Source of the DNA: Cypionkella psychrotolerans
GTDB lineage: Bacteria; Pseudomonadota; Alphaproteobacteria; Rhodobacterales; Rhodobacteraceae
Assembly: GCF_001294535.1 (NCBI RefSeq)
Contig: NZ_LGIC01000066.1
Coordinates: forward strand, 105,460-169,459
Length of the DNA: 64,000 nt
Reading direction: 5' to 3'
Part shown: piece by piece, positions 41,400 through 48,961 of the stretch
Position numbering within the stretch: position 1 is the stretch's first letter
Layout: the number at the start of each line of letters is the position of its first letter
Notes under the pieces: model-generated
Databases searched by the model: none
Told to the model about the DNA's origin: nothing
What the model saw: the letters and a program-made list of their open reading frames with translations, nothing else
Position numbers and translations under genes: made by a program

Positions 41400-42146
41400 T
41401 TATGACAGTTTATCCACAGTTTCCCCAGCATCTGCGCCTTCTGGCGAGACAGTTAGGGTGACGCGATCCCCTGCAAACCATGTGGTGCCGAACTCAATGG
41501 GTTGACCTGCGGCATCAACGTTGACCGCGACGGAGCGCAGCAGCGGAGCGCCTTGGGCTAGTCGCAGATGCAGCGCCAACAGGGCATCGGCGGCAATCGC
41601 GGTGATGCGGGTTTCTGCGCGGGTGTAATCGGTCAGGCCCGCTTCGGCCAAGGCGGCGGTGACCGACCCGTGACGGGTCATCGCCTCGAGCAGATTGGGG
41701 AAGCGGGCGGCGGGGAAGATTGAGCGGAACATCGCCAAGGGGGTGCCATCGGCGAGCGAGAGCCCATCGACCACTTGCACCAAAGCGCCTGCGAGCAGGT
41801 GTAGAGCGGCGGCCTCACCGGGGTCTGCCGGGCGGGTTTCTTGGCGGAGGATATGCCGGGAGGGGGTGCGGCCAGAAGCCAGAACATTCTGATGGAACCG
41901 CACGCGACGGCTGAGGGCGTAGTCGGTAGGGGTGGCAGTGACAAAGACGCCCGCACCACGGCGGGCATGGACGGAGCCAGCCTCGGCCAAGGCGGTCAAA
42001 GCATGGCGGACCGTGTGGCGGTTGACGCCGAAGCGGGCGGACAGCGCAGCTTCAGTTGGCAGTTTGTCACCGGGGCGGTAATGGCCTGCGGTGATCTCGT
42101 CAGTGAGGGTTTCGGCGATGGATCGCCAGATTGTTGGCTTTGTCAC
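41400..42146 (-). CDS. phnF: GntR/HutC-type regulator of phosphonate genes
   Basis: 248 residues. An N-terminal winged-helix GntR domain (IAETLTDEITAGHYRPGDKLPTEAALSARFGVNRHTVRHALTAL) and a C-terminal UTRA domain (about 90-240) that binds the effector. The position divergent from phnG is diagnostic of PhnF. GTG 42146 is preferred, with TTG 42149 next to it; no ATG is available. The intergenic region carries TTGTCTA...TAGACAA, which suits a HutC-type operator. It probably represses both its own operon and phnGHIJK in the absence of phosphonate. Confidence 0.88.
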   Translation of the reverse strand: MTKPTIWRSIAETLTDEITAGHYRPGDKLPTEAALSARFGVNRHTVRHALTALAEAGSVHARRGAGVFVTATPTDYALSRRVRFHQNVLASGRTPSRHILRQETRPADPGEAAALHLLAGALVQVVDGLSLADGTPLAMFRSIFPAARFPNLLEAMTRHGSVTAALAEAGLTDYTRAETRITAIAADALLALHLRLAQGAPLLRSVAVNVDAAGQPIEFGTTWFAGDRVTLTVSPEGADAGETVDKLS

Positions 42147-42186
42147 CAAAACTTCACATGCATTTCGCAGGCTCCTCGGCTATGAT

Positions 42187-42214
42187 TTGTCTAGTTGTAT
42201 AGCATGATAGACAA
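42187..42214. promoter_or_regulatory. Candidate PhnF operator (TTGTCTA-N14-TAGACAA)
   Basis: Inverted repeat TTGTCTA (42187-42193) / TAGACAA (42208-42214) with an inner CTAG...TATAG, in the 91-bp gap between divergent phnF and phnG. HutC-family proteins recognise TGTNTAGACA-like sites. It is 24 bp before the phnG start. Confidence 0.5.
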
Positions 42215-42237
42215 CTTCGCAAGATGTCGGGATCGAG

Positions 42238-42711
42238 ATGATGCAAACACCCCTTGAAGCTGCCACCCCAAACTCTGAGAGCTTGGCTGCGCGCAAAGCG
42301 TGGATGGGCCTGCTGGCCCGCGCCAAGCCCGGGCGGCTGGCCGATTTATTCCCCGAACTTCCGGCGCATGACCTGCTGCGCGCGCCGGAGATTGGCGCGG
42401 TGATGGTGCGGGGCCGGATTGGCGGCACCGGGCAGCCGTTCAACTTGGGCGAAATGACGGTGACGCGCTGCGCATTGCGTCTGGGCTCAGGCGCTGTCGG
42501 CCATGCCCATGTGCAGGGGCGCGACAAGGGCCATGCCGTGCGGGCGGCTGTGGTCGATGCCTTGATGCAGACCAATCAGGCCGAGGCGTTGCGAGCGACG
42601 GTGCTGGTGCCGTTGCAGGCGGAAGAAGTTGCGCGACGCGCCAATCGCGCGGCCAAAGCGGCGGCGACGAAGGTGGAGTTTTTCACTTTGGTGCGGGGGG
42701 AAGACCAATGA
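42238..42711 (+). CDS. phnG: C-P lyase subunit PhnG
   Basis: 157 residues. RKAWMGLLARAKPGRLADLFPELP, MVRGRIGGTGQPFNLGEMTVTRCALRL and YVQGRDKGHA-like VQGRDKGHAVRAAVVDALMQ are conserved PhnG segments. It is the first gene of the C-P lyase core. With PhnHIJ it forms the complex that makes and cleaves ribose-1-phosphonate esters. ATG 42238 (or 42241) lacks a strong Shine-Dalgarno. It overlaps phnH by ATGA. Confidence 0.95.
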   Translation: MMQTPLEAATPNSESLAARKAWMGLLARAKPGRLADLFPELPAHDLLRAPEIGAVMVRGRIGGTGQPFNLGEMTVTRCALRLGSGAVGHAHVQGRDKGHAVRAAVVDALMQTNQAEALRATVLVPLQAEEVARRANRAAKAAATKVEFFTLVRGEDQ

Positions 42712-43274
42712 ACGATGCGTTGTTGGGCGGGTTTGTGGACGCTGCGGTGCAGTCATCGCATGCGTTTCGCGCGGCATTGACGGTGCTGTCGCAGCCGGGT
42801 GAGATCAGGGAATTGCACGGGGCTGTGCCGCCTGCGCCGCTGTCGGTGGCGGCAGGGGTGCTGCTGTTGACCTTGTGCGATGGCACGACGCCGCTGCATT
42901 TGGCGGGGGCGTATGACTGCGCTTCGGTCCGCGATTGGATCACCTTTCATTGCGGCGCGCCTTTGGTTTCGGTTGAGGCTGCGGTGTTCGCTTTGGGTGA
43001 TTGGGTGGCTTTGCAGCCCTTAGGGCAGTTCGCGATTGGCTTGCCGGATTACCCCGACCGGGCGGTGACACTGATCGTTGAGATGCCCGCGCTGGAGGCT
43101 AAGGGTGCGGTGCTGCGCGGACCGGGGATTGCCGATGCAGCGTATCTCTCGCTGCCCGAGGTGGCGGCATTTCAGGCCAACCGGGCGCTGTTCCCCTTGG
43201 GGTTTGACTGCTTTTTCACCTGCGGGGCCAAAGTGGCCGCCCTACCCCGATCAACCCATGTGGAGGCTGTCTGA
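42708..43274 (+). CDS. phnH: C-P lyase subunit PhnH
   Basis: 188 residues. FVDAAVQSSHAFRAALTVLSQPGEIRELHG, LLTLCDGTTPLHLAGAYD, a central GDWVALQPLGQFAIGLPDYPDRAVTLIVEM and a C-terminal FPLGFDCFFTCGAKVAALPRSTHVEAV match the PhnH family. It contributes to the C-P lyase core complex. It is coupled to phnI by TGATG. Confidence 0.95.
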   Translation: MNDALLGGFVDAAVQSSHAFRAALTVLSQPGEIRELHGAVPPAPLSVAAGVLLLTLCDGTTPLHLAGAYDCASVRDWITFHCGAPLVSVEAAVFALGDWVALQPLGQFAIGLPDYPDRAVTLIVEMPALEAKGAVLRGPGIADAAYLSLPEVAAFQANRALFPLGFDCFFTCGAKVAALPRSTHVEAV

Positions 43275-44356
43275 TGTATGTCGCGGTAAAGGGCGGTGAG
43301 CGCGCGATTGACAATGCGCATGCGTGGCTGGCCGAAGAACGCCGGGGCGATCTGGGCGTGGCGGAGTTGTCTGTCGCACAGATCCGGGCGCAATTGTCTC
43401 TGGCGGTCAACCGGGTGATGGCGGAGGGGTCTTTGTATGATCCAGACCTCGCCGCTTTGGCGATCAAACAGGCGCGCGGAGATCTGATCGAGGCGATTTT
43501 CCTGATCCGGGCGTATCGCACCACCCTGCCCCGGCTGGGGGCGTCTTGCCCGGTGAATACCGCTGAAATGGCGGTGATCCGACGGATTTCGGCGACGTTC
43601 AAAGATTTGCCCGGTGGGCAGGTGTTGGGGCCAACCTTTGACTACACCCACCGTCTGCTGGATTTCAAACTGGCGGCCGAGGGCGAGGCGGCGCAGGCGG
43701 CGACCGCTCCGGCAGCGATGGAAGCGGTGCCGCATGTGATGGCGATGCTCGACCGCGATGGCATGATTGAGGCCGAGCCTTTGGGCAATGACGTGCCTGC
43801 GGATTTGACCCGCGAACCGATGGAACTGCCGGGCTCGCGCGCGCTGCGCTTGCAGGCGATCACGCGGGGGGATGAGGGCTTTATCCTGTCGATGGCCTAT
43901 TCGACCCAGCGCGGCTACGGGCGCACCCATGCCTTTGTCGGTGAGTTGCGGATTGGCGCGGTGGCGGTGGAAATGGAGATCCCAGAGCTGGGATTTGCCG
44001 TGGAAATCGGCGAGATTGAGTTGACCGAATGTGAAACGGTGAACCAGTTCAAGGGCAGCAAGACCGAGCCGCCGCAGTTTACCCGCGGCTATGGTTTGGT
44101 GTTCGGGCAGACCGAGCGCAAGGCGATTGCGATGTCTTTGGTGGATCGCTCGTTGCGGTGGGCGGAACTGGGCGAGGACTACACCGGAGCGCCCGCGCAG
44201 GACGAAGAATTCGTGCTGATGCATGCCGATAACGTGCAGGCGACCGGGTTTCTCGAACATATCAAGCTGCCGCATTACGTCGATTTCCAGTCTGAGTTGG
44301 AACTGGTGCGCCGTCTGCGCGCGGAAGTTTTCGCCACGCAGGAGGCCGCAGAATGA
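43274..44356 (+). CDS. phnI: C-P lyase subunit PhnI
   Basis: 360 residues. MYVAVKGGERAIDNAHAWLAEERRG, LIEAIFLIRAYRTTLPR, TFDYTHRLLDFKLA, ELPGSRALRLQAITRGDEGFILSMAYSTQRGYGRTHAF and HADNVQATGFLEHIKLPHYVDFQSEL are PhnI landmarks. PhnI, with PhnG/H/L, makes the N-glycosidic exchange that displaces adenine from MgATP by phosphonate. Length is close to E. coli PhnI. It overlaps phnH (TGATG) and phnJ (ATGA). Confidence 0.96.
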   Translation: MYVAVKGGERAIDNAHAWLAEERRGDLGVAELSVAQIRAQLSLAVNRVMAEGSLYDPDLAALAIKQARGDLIEAIFLIRAYRTTLPRLGASCPVNTAEMAVIRRISATFKDLPGGQVLGPTFDYTHRLLDFKLAAEGEAAQAATAPAAMEAVPHVMAMLDRDGMIEAEPLGNDVPADLTREPMELPGSRALRLQAITRGDEGFILSMAYSTQRGYGRTHAFVGELRIGAVAVEMEIPELGFAVEIGEIELTECETVNQFKGSKTEPPQFTRGYGLVFGQTERKAIAMSLVDRSLRWAELGEDYTGAPAQDEEFVLMHADNVQATGFLEHIKLPHYVDFQSELELVRRLRAEVFATQEAAE

Positions 44357-45231
44357 GTGATCAGGCTTACAATTTCGCCTATCTGGATGAGCAGACCAAG
44401 CGGATGATCCGGCGCGCGATCCTGAAGGGCGTGGCGGTTCCGGGCTATCAGGTGCCCTTTGCCAGCCGCGAGATGCCGATGCCTTACGGTTGGGGCACGG
44501 GCGGCGTGCAGGTGACGGCGGCCTGCCTGACCCCGGATGACACGCTGAAGGTGATCGACCAAGGCGCGGATGATACCACCAACGCGGTGTCGATCCGCAA
44601 GTTCTTCCAGCGCACGGCGGGGGTGGCGGTGACGGAAGCCACGGCTGACGCCACGCTGATCCAGACCCGCCACCGCATCCCCGAGGCCGCACTGACCACC
44701 GGGCAAATTCTGGTCTATCAGGTGCCGATCCCCGAGCCGTTGCGGTTTCTGGAACCGCGGGAGACCGAAACCCGCAAGATGCACGAGCTGGAAGAATACG
44801 GGCTGATTCACGTCAAACTGTACGAAGATATCGCGCGGCACGGCACCATCGCCACCTCTTACGCCTATCCGGTGAAGGTCGAGGGGCGCTATGTGATGGA
44901 CCCGTCGCCGATCCCGAAGTTTGACAACCCGAAACTGTCAAACAGCCCAGCGCTGCAACTGTTTGGCGCGGGGCGTGAGCAGCGGATTTATGCGCTGCCA
45001 CCGTTCACCCATGTCGTCAGCTTGGATTTTGACGATCACCCGTTTGAACCGAGCAAAGCCCCGCATGATTGCGATCTGTGCGGCGCGGGCGAGAGCTATC
45101 TTGATGAGGTTATCACTGATGATCAGGGCGGACGGATGTTTGTCTGCTCAGACACCGACTTTTGCCGCACCCGGTGTGAGGCGGGGCATTTGGGGGCCTT
45201 GGGTGTGCCAGTTCTGAAAGGCGGTGCGTGA
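44353..45231 (+). CDS. phnJ: C-P lyase, radical SAM subunit PhnJ
   Basis: 292 residues. Cys240, Cys243, Cys265 and Cys271 (CDLCG...FVCSDTDFC) have the same spacing as the E. coli PhnJ cysteines that bind the 4Fe-4S cluster and serve in radical catalysis. The N-terminal SDQAYNFAYLDEQTKRMIRRAILKG and PYGWGTGG are also typical. It cleaves the C-P bond of 5-phospho-ribosyl-1-phosphonate using S-adenosylmethionine. It overlaps phnI by ATGA and phnK by one base. Confidence 0.97.
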   Translation: MSDQAYNFAYLDEQTKRMIRRAILKGVAVPGYQVPFASREMPMPYGWGTGGVQVTAACLTPDDTLKVIDQGADDTTNAVSIRKFFQRTAGVAVTEATADATLIQTRHRIPEAALTTGQILVYQVPIPEPLRFLEPRETETRKMHELEEYGLIHVKLYEDIARHGTIATSYAYPVKVEGRYVMDPSPIPKFDNPKLSNSPALQLFGAGREQRIYALPPFTHVVSLDFDDHPFEPSKAPHDCDLCGAGESYLDEVITDDQGGRMFVCSDTDFCRTRCEAGHLGALGVPVLKGGA

Positions 45232-46040
45232 TGGGCGCGGTGGATTTGAGTATTTGGGCCAAGGTGAATGCAGATAAACCACTGCTTTCGGTGCAGGGGT
45301 TGAGCAAAAATTATGGCAGCCGGATTGGTTGTGCAGACGTATCGTTTGATCTGTTTCCAGGTGAAGTGCTTGGCATTGTGGGGGAAAGTGGCTCGGGAAA
45401 GTCGACGCTTTTGTCGTGTCTGGCCGGGCATCTGGCCCCTGACACGGGCCGGGTGATTTTTGAAACCGCCCAAGGCCCGCGCGATACCGTGACGATGGTA
45501 GAGGCCGAACGCCGCAAGATGGCGCGCACAGATTGGGCGTTTGTGCATCAAAATCCGCGCGATGGCTTGCGGATGGGGGTTTCGGCGGGCGGGAATGTGG
45601 GTGAGCGGTTGATGGCCGTCGGCGCGCGGCACTACGGCGATATTCGTGCGACGGCGGTGGATTGGCTGGGCCGGGTCGAGATCGCCGCCGACCGCATTGA
45701 CGACCGCCCACGTGCCTTCTCGGGCGGCATGCAGCAACGCCTGCAAATCGCCCGCAATCTGGTGACTGCGCCGCGACTGGTGTTCATGGACGAGCCGACC
45801 GGCGGGCTTGATGTCTCGGTTCAGGCGCGGCTGCTTGACCTTCTGCGCGGGCTGGTGCGCGAGATGGGGCTGTCGGCGATCATCGTCACCCATGATCTGG
45901 CGGTGGTGCGGCTGCTGGCAGATCGGCTGATGGTGATGAAGGGCGGGCATGTGGTGGAACAGGGCCTGACCGATCAAGTGTTGGACGACCCACAACATTC
46001 CTATACCCAGCTGTTGGTTTCCTCTGTCCTGCAGGTATAA
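45231..46040 (+). CDS. phnK: C-P lyase-associated ABC ATPase PhnK
   Basis: 269 residues. Walker A GESGSGKST, Q-loop FVHQNPRDGLRM, signature FSGGMQQRLQIARNL, Walker B VFMDEPTGGLDVS and VTHDLAVVRL, with a PhnK-type N-terminus LLSVQGLSKNYGSRIGCADVSFDLFPGE. It binds the PhnJ part of the core complex and, though ABC-like, works in catalysis, not import. It starts at ATG 45231 inside phnJ's stop. A CorA gene, not phnL, follows. Confidence 0.95.
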   Translation: MGAVDLSIWAKVNADKPLLSVQGLSKNYGSRIGCADVSFDLFPGEVLGIVGESGSGKSTLLSCLAGHLAPDTGRVIFETAQGPRDTVTMVEAERRKMARTDWAFVHQNPRDGLRMGVSAGGNVGERLMAVGARHYGDIRATAVDWLGRVEIAADRIDDRPRAFSGGMQQRLQIARNLVTAPRLVFMDEPTGGLDVSVQARLLDLLRGLVREMGLSAIIVTHDLAVVRLLADRLMVMKGGHVVEQGLTDQVLDDPQHSYTQLLVSSVLQV

Positions 46041-46041
46041 A

Positions 46042-47004
46042 ATGCTATTTGCCTATCGCCCCGAAGCTGGTGGCTTGATCCAAATGCCGCTGCCCGTCGA
46101 TCTGACGGCGGCGTTGTGGATCGACCTCTACCGGCCCTTGTCGAACCAAGCCGCCGATGTGGCGCGGTTGGGCCTGTCGGTGCCGACGCTGGCGGATATG
46201 GAGGAGATTGAGATCTCCAACCGCCTGTATCGTGAAGGTGGGGCAGATCACATGACGGTGGTTTTGCCCGGTCTGTCGGAAAGCAAAACGCCGATCTCTG
46301 GGCCGGTGTGCTTCATCCTGTCGCCGGACCGCCTGATCACCGTGCGCCACCACGCGCCGCGCCCGTTTGAGACCTACCCCGCCCGCGCCGACAAGGTTGG
46401 CCCCGGCTGTGATCGGCCAGAGCGGCTGTTTCTGGGGTTGATTGAGGAAATCATTGGCCGAATGGCCGATATTCTCGAAGGCATCGGGCGCGGCTTGGAC
46501 GACGTCGCCTCGGGGATTTACAGCGGCGGGGCGAACGGTTTGCAGGCGGATGCGTTGCAAAGCGCGCTGCAGAAAGTCGGGCGCGAGGGCGATCTTTTGG
46601 GCCGGGTGCGTCTGGGGCTTTTGACGGTGGAGCGCGCGGTCAGTTTCTTTGGCCAAACTCTTTCGGACCGTGCTGAGGGCGATGTTTTGCGCCCGCTGGT
46701 CAAGGGTTTAATGCGGGATTTGCAGGCGTTGGAGGTTCATGCCGATTTTCTGGGCTCGCGCTTGGCACTGACCTCGGATGCCACGCTTGGCATGATCAAC
46801 CTGTCGCAAAACGTCACCGTGCGGATCGTGTCGGTGGTGGCGGCCTTGTTCATGCCGCCGACGCTGATCGCCAGCCTATACGGGATGAACTTTGCCGTGA
46901 TGCCGGAACTCGCGTGGCAATACGGCTATCCCTTGGCGCTGCTCTTGATGCTGGCATCAGCCAGCGGAACTTATCTTTTCTTCAAATGGAAGCGCTGGCT
47001 ATGA
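46042..47004 (+). CDS. CorA-type divalent cation transporter inside the phn operon
   Basis: 320 residues: a long N-terminal cytoplasmic domain (about 1-250), then two C-terminal transmembrane helices around residues 255-280 and 290-313. These bracket YGMNFAVMPELAWQYGYP with the invariant G-M-N near residue 281. This is the CorA/ZntB architecture, a pentameric Mg2+ or Zn2+ channel. It sits one base after the phnK stop and overlaps phnL by ATGA, so it must be translated with the C-P lyase genes. It may supply Mg2+ or manage charge balance for ATP-Mg-dependent C-P lyase; this is inference. Confidence 0.9.
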   Translation: MLFAYRPEAGGLIQMPLPVDLTAALWIDLYRPLSNQAADVARLGLSVPTLADMEEIEISNRLYREGGADHMTVVLPGLSESKTPISGPVCFILSPDRLITVRHHAPRPFETYPARADKVGPGCDRPERLFLGLIEEIIGRMADILEGIGRGLDDVASGIYSGGANGLQADALQSALQKVGREGDLLGRVRLGLLTVERAVSFFGQTLSDRAEGDVLRPLVKGLMRDLQALEVHADFLGSRLALTSDATLGMINLSQNVTVRIVSVVAALFMPPTLIASLYGMNFAVMPELAWQYGYPLALLLMLASASGTYLFFKWKRWL

Positions 47005-47684
47005 TTGAAATTCGTGACCTTGCGAAAAGCTTTACCCTGCACAATCAAGGCGCAGCGGTGATCCCTGTGATGGCGGAGGCCAATTTGCATGTGCGCCCCG
47101 GCGAATGTGTCGGGCTGATCGGCGCTTCCGGGGCGGGGAAATCGACGCTGATGCGGATGGTTTGGGGGAATTATCTGGCCGCCTCGGGCAGCATTGTCGT
47201 CGGCGGTTTAGATGTGGCGCAGGCGCAACCCCGGCAGATCATCGCGCTGCGTCGGCATGTGCTGGGTTATGTCAGCCAGTTTCTGCGGGTGGTGCCAAGA
47301 GTGCCGACGCTGGATGTGGTGGCGGAACCTTTGTTGAACCTTGGCGTGCCGGGAGATGAGGCCCGTGCGCGGGCGGCGGAACTGCTGGCACGGCTGAACA
47401 TTCCGCAGCGGTTGTGGGGGCTGTCGCCCACCACATTCTCGGGGGGTGAGCAGCAGCGGGTCAACATCGCGCGTGGCTTTGCGCATCCTTACCCCGCGCT
47501 GTTGTTGGATGAGCCGACCGCCAGTCTGGATGCGGTGAACCGTGAGGTCGTGCTGGCGTTGATCGAGGAAGCCAAAGCGCGTGGGGCGGCAATCTTGGGG
47601 ATTTTCCATGATGAGGCCGCACGGGATCGGGTCTGTGATCGGGTGGTGGATGTGCGGGAATTCACGCCGAAGGTTGCGGCATGA
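47001..47684 (+). CDS. phnL: C-P lyase-associated ABC ATPase PhnL
   Basis: 227 residues. Walker A GASGAGKST, VWGNYLAASGSI, YVSQFLRVVPRVPTLDVVAEPLL, signature FSGGEQQRVNIARGF and Walker B LLLDEPTASLDAVN are diagnostic of PhnL. It works with PhnK on the C-P lyase core. ATG 47001 overlaps the CorA gene by ATGA; the open frame upstream is shadow. It overlaps phnN by ATGA. Confidence 0.95.
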   Translation: MIEIRDLAKSFTLHNQGAAVIPVMAEANLHVRPGECVGLIGASGAGKSTLMRMVWGNYLAASGSIVVGGLDVAQAQPRQIIALRRHVLGYVSQFLRVVPRVPTLDVVAEPLLNLGVPGDEARARAAELLARLNIPQRLWGLSPTTFSGGEQQRVNIARGFAHPYPALLLDEPTASLDAVNREVVLALIEEAKARGAAILGIFHDEAARDRVCDRVVDVREFTPKVAA

Positions 47685-48214
47685 CGGGACGGGTGTTTCT
47701 GGTCGTCGGGCCTTCGGGGGCTGGCAAAGACACCCTGCTCGCCGGGGCTGCGGCGGCGGACCCCCGGCTGCATTGGGCGCGCCGGGTGATCACGCGGGAC
47801 AGTGCAGCGGGGGGTGAGCCGTTTGAAGGGGTGACTGAAAGCGTTTTTCAGGCGCGCGCGCAGGCGGGGGAATTCGCGCTGCAGTGGCAGGCACATGGGC
47901 TTTGCTATGGCGTGCCTGCTGCGGAGCTTAAACCGCTGGAGGACGGGCGGGATGTGCTGATCAATGGCTCGCGGGCAGCTTTGCCTGCAGCGTTGCAGGC
48001 GTTTCCGGGGCTGCGGGTGATCCAGATTTCAGCACCTTTGGGCGTGCTTGCGGATCGTTTGGCGGCGCGGGGACGGGAAAGCCACGCCGACATTATCGCC
48101 CGGTTGCAACGCGCCAGTTATGCTTTGCCCGAAGGGGTTCCGGCGATTGAGATCAGCAATGATGCGACGCCCGAAAAGGGCATCGCGCGACTGCTTTATG
48201 CGCTGAGGGCGTAG
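47681..48214 (+). CDS. phnN: Ribose 1,5-bisphosphokinase PhnN
   Basis: 177 residues, guanylate-kinase-like. P-loop GPSGAGKDTL, RRVITRDSAAGGEPFEGVTESVF and WQAHGLCYGVP match PhnN. It phosphorylates ribose 1,5-bisphosphate to PRPP, the last step in recycling the ribose moiety after C-P bond cleavage. It overlaps phnL by ATGA. Its last 19 bp overlap the convergent DUF1045 gene. Confidence 0.95.
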   Translation: MTGRVFLVVGPSGAGKDTLLAGAAAADPRLHWARRVITRDSAAGGEPFEGVTESVFQARAQAGEFALQWQAHGLCYGVPAAELKPLEDGRDVLINGSRAALPAALQAFPGLRVIQISAPLGVLADRLAARGRESHADIIARLQRASYALPEGVPAIEISNDATPEKGIARLLYALRA

Positions 48215-48870
48215 CGGTGCAGCAGGTGAAAGCGCCCCATGGCATCCTCGCCGCACAGGCAGATGTCGTGAATGTGAAACGGTTGCGGGATCAGGCCCGC
48301 GAAGTGATTGGCGGTGGCGTTGGTGACGGCGGTTTCGTCCTCATCCAGCGGGCCGGACAGGGTCAGGTGGAACTGAAACTGTTCCATCACATAGGGATAG
48401 CCGTAGGTCGCCAGCAGATCGCGCTGGCGCGGGGTCAGGCGTTCTGGGCGGCGGCGGGCGATCTCGGCGGGCGTCAGCGCGGCACGGTAAGGGTCGAGGC
48501 TACGGACCACTTCGGCGGCCAGAGATTGCAACGCGCTGGTGTCGCCCAAGGGGGTGAGCGCGAGGAAGCCTTCGAGGTTGGCCATCTGAAGCCCCGGCAT
48601 TTTCAGCGGCGCAAGGCTGGCGGCCAAACGCGCCGTGGCTTGCGCCAAATCTTCGGCCGAGGTGCCTTCGGCCAAACGGAACGGCGGCTTCAGGGTGCCA
48701 TGGAAGCCGTATTTGCGCGGCTCGGCAGTGACTTCGGCCAAGGGGCGCGGCAGGTCGGGCGCGGATTGCGGCACGGGTGCGCCCAGTGCCAAATCCCAGC
48801 CCAGCCAAGCGGCTGCGGCATCGGCAAAGGCGCCCGGTTCGGGCGCGTAGTAGATCGCGAAGCGTTTCAT
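48196..48870 (-). CDS. Phosphonate-associated 2H phosphodiesterase-like protein (DUF1045)
   Basis: 224 residues. The twin H-x-T motifs in KYGFHGTLKPPF and FQFHLTLSG give the 2H-phosphoesterase fold, and KRFAIYYAPEPGAFADAAAAWLGWDL is the usual N-terminus of DUF1045 (phosphonate operon protein) members. In other bacteria this gene accompanies C-P lyase and may act on cyclic ribose phosphate intermediates. ATG 48870 (MKRF) is preferred, with ATG 48879 in frame. It is divergent from phnM across a 91-bp gap holding a TCACA-CCGT-TGTGA dyad and a CTGTCAC-like PHO half site. Confidence 0.88.
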   Translation of the reverse strand: MKRFAIYYAPEPGAFADAAAAWLGWDLALGAPVPQSAPDLPRPLAEVTAEPRKYGFHGTLKPPFRLAEGTSAEDLAQATARLAASLAPLKMPGLQMANLEGFLALTPLGDTSALQSLAAEVVRSLDPYRAALTPAEIARRRPERLTPRQRDLLATYGYPYVMEQFQFHLTLSGPLDEDETAVTNATANHFAGLIPQPFHIHDICLCGEDAMGRFHLLHRYALSA

Positions 48871-48901
48871 CTGGTCCATAGCGGTCGCCCTTACCTGCCC
48901 A

Positions 48902-48919
48902 TCGTCACACCGTTGTGAC
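48902..48919. promoter_or_regulatory. Dyad TCACACCGTTGTGA between DUF1045 and phnM
   Basis: The TCACA-CCGT-TGTGA inverted repeat (48905-48918) lies in a 91-bp divergent gap. Reading the minus strand, CTGTCAC-AACG-GTGTGAC resembles two PHO half sites 11 bp apart. It could be a PhoB or PhnF target; identity unresolved. Confidence 0.3.
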
Positions 48920-48961
48920 AGTTTTCTGGCATCTGTTTTACATAAGCACAATGAAGGTCTG

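Noticed and set aside
41408..41416. Perfect DnaA-box-like TTATCCACA at the end of phnF
   Set aside because: Single match inside the C-terminal coding region of phnF, no cluster of further boxes and no AT-rich origin features nearby.
46914..47000. Upstream start for PhnL at 46914
   Set aside because: It overlaps the end of the CorA gene by ~90 bp, and the PhnL family begins at the M-I-E-I-R residue encoded at 47001.
48923..48949. A second full PHO box in the DUF1045-phnM gap
   Set aside because: CTGGCAT (48926) and GTCAC (48904) are not in 11-bp phase; only a two-unit minus-strand match remains, kept with low confidence.
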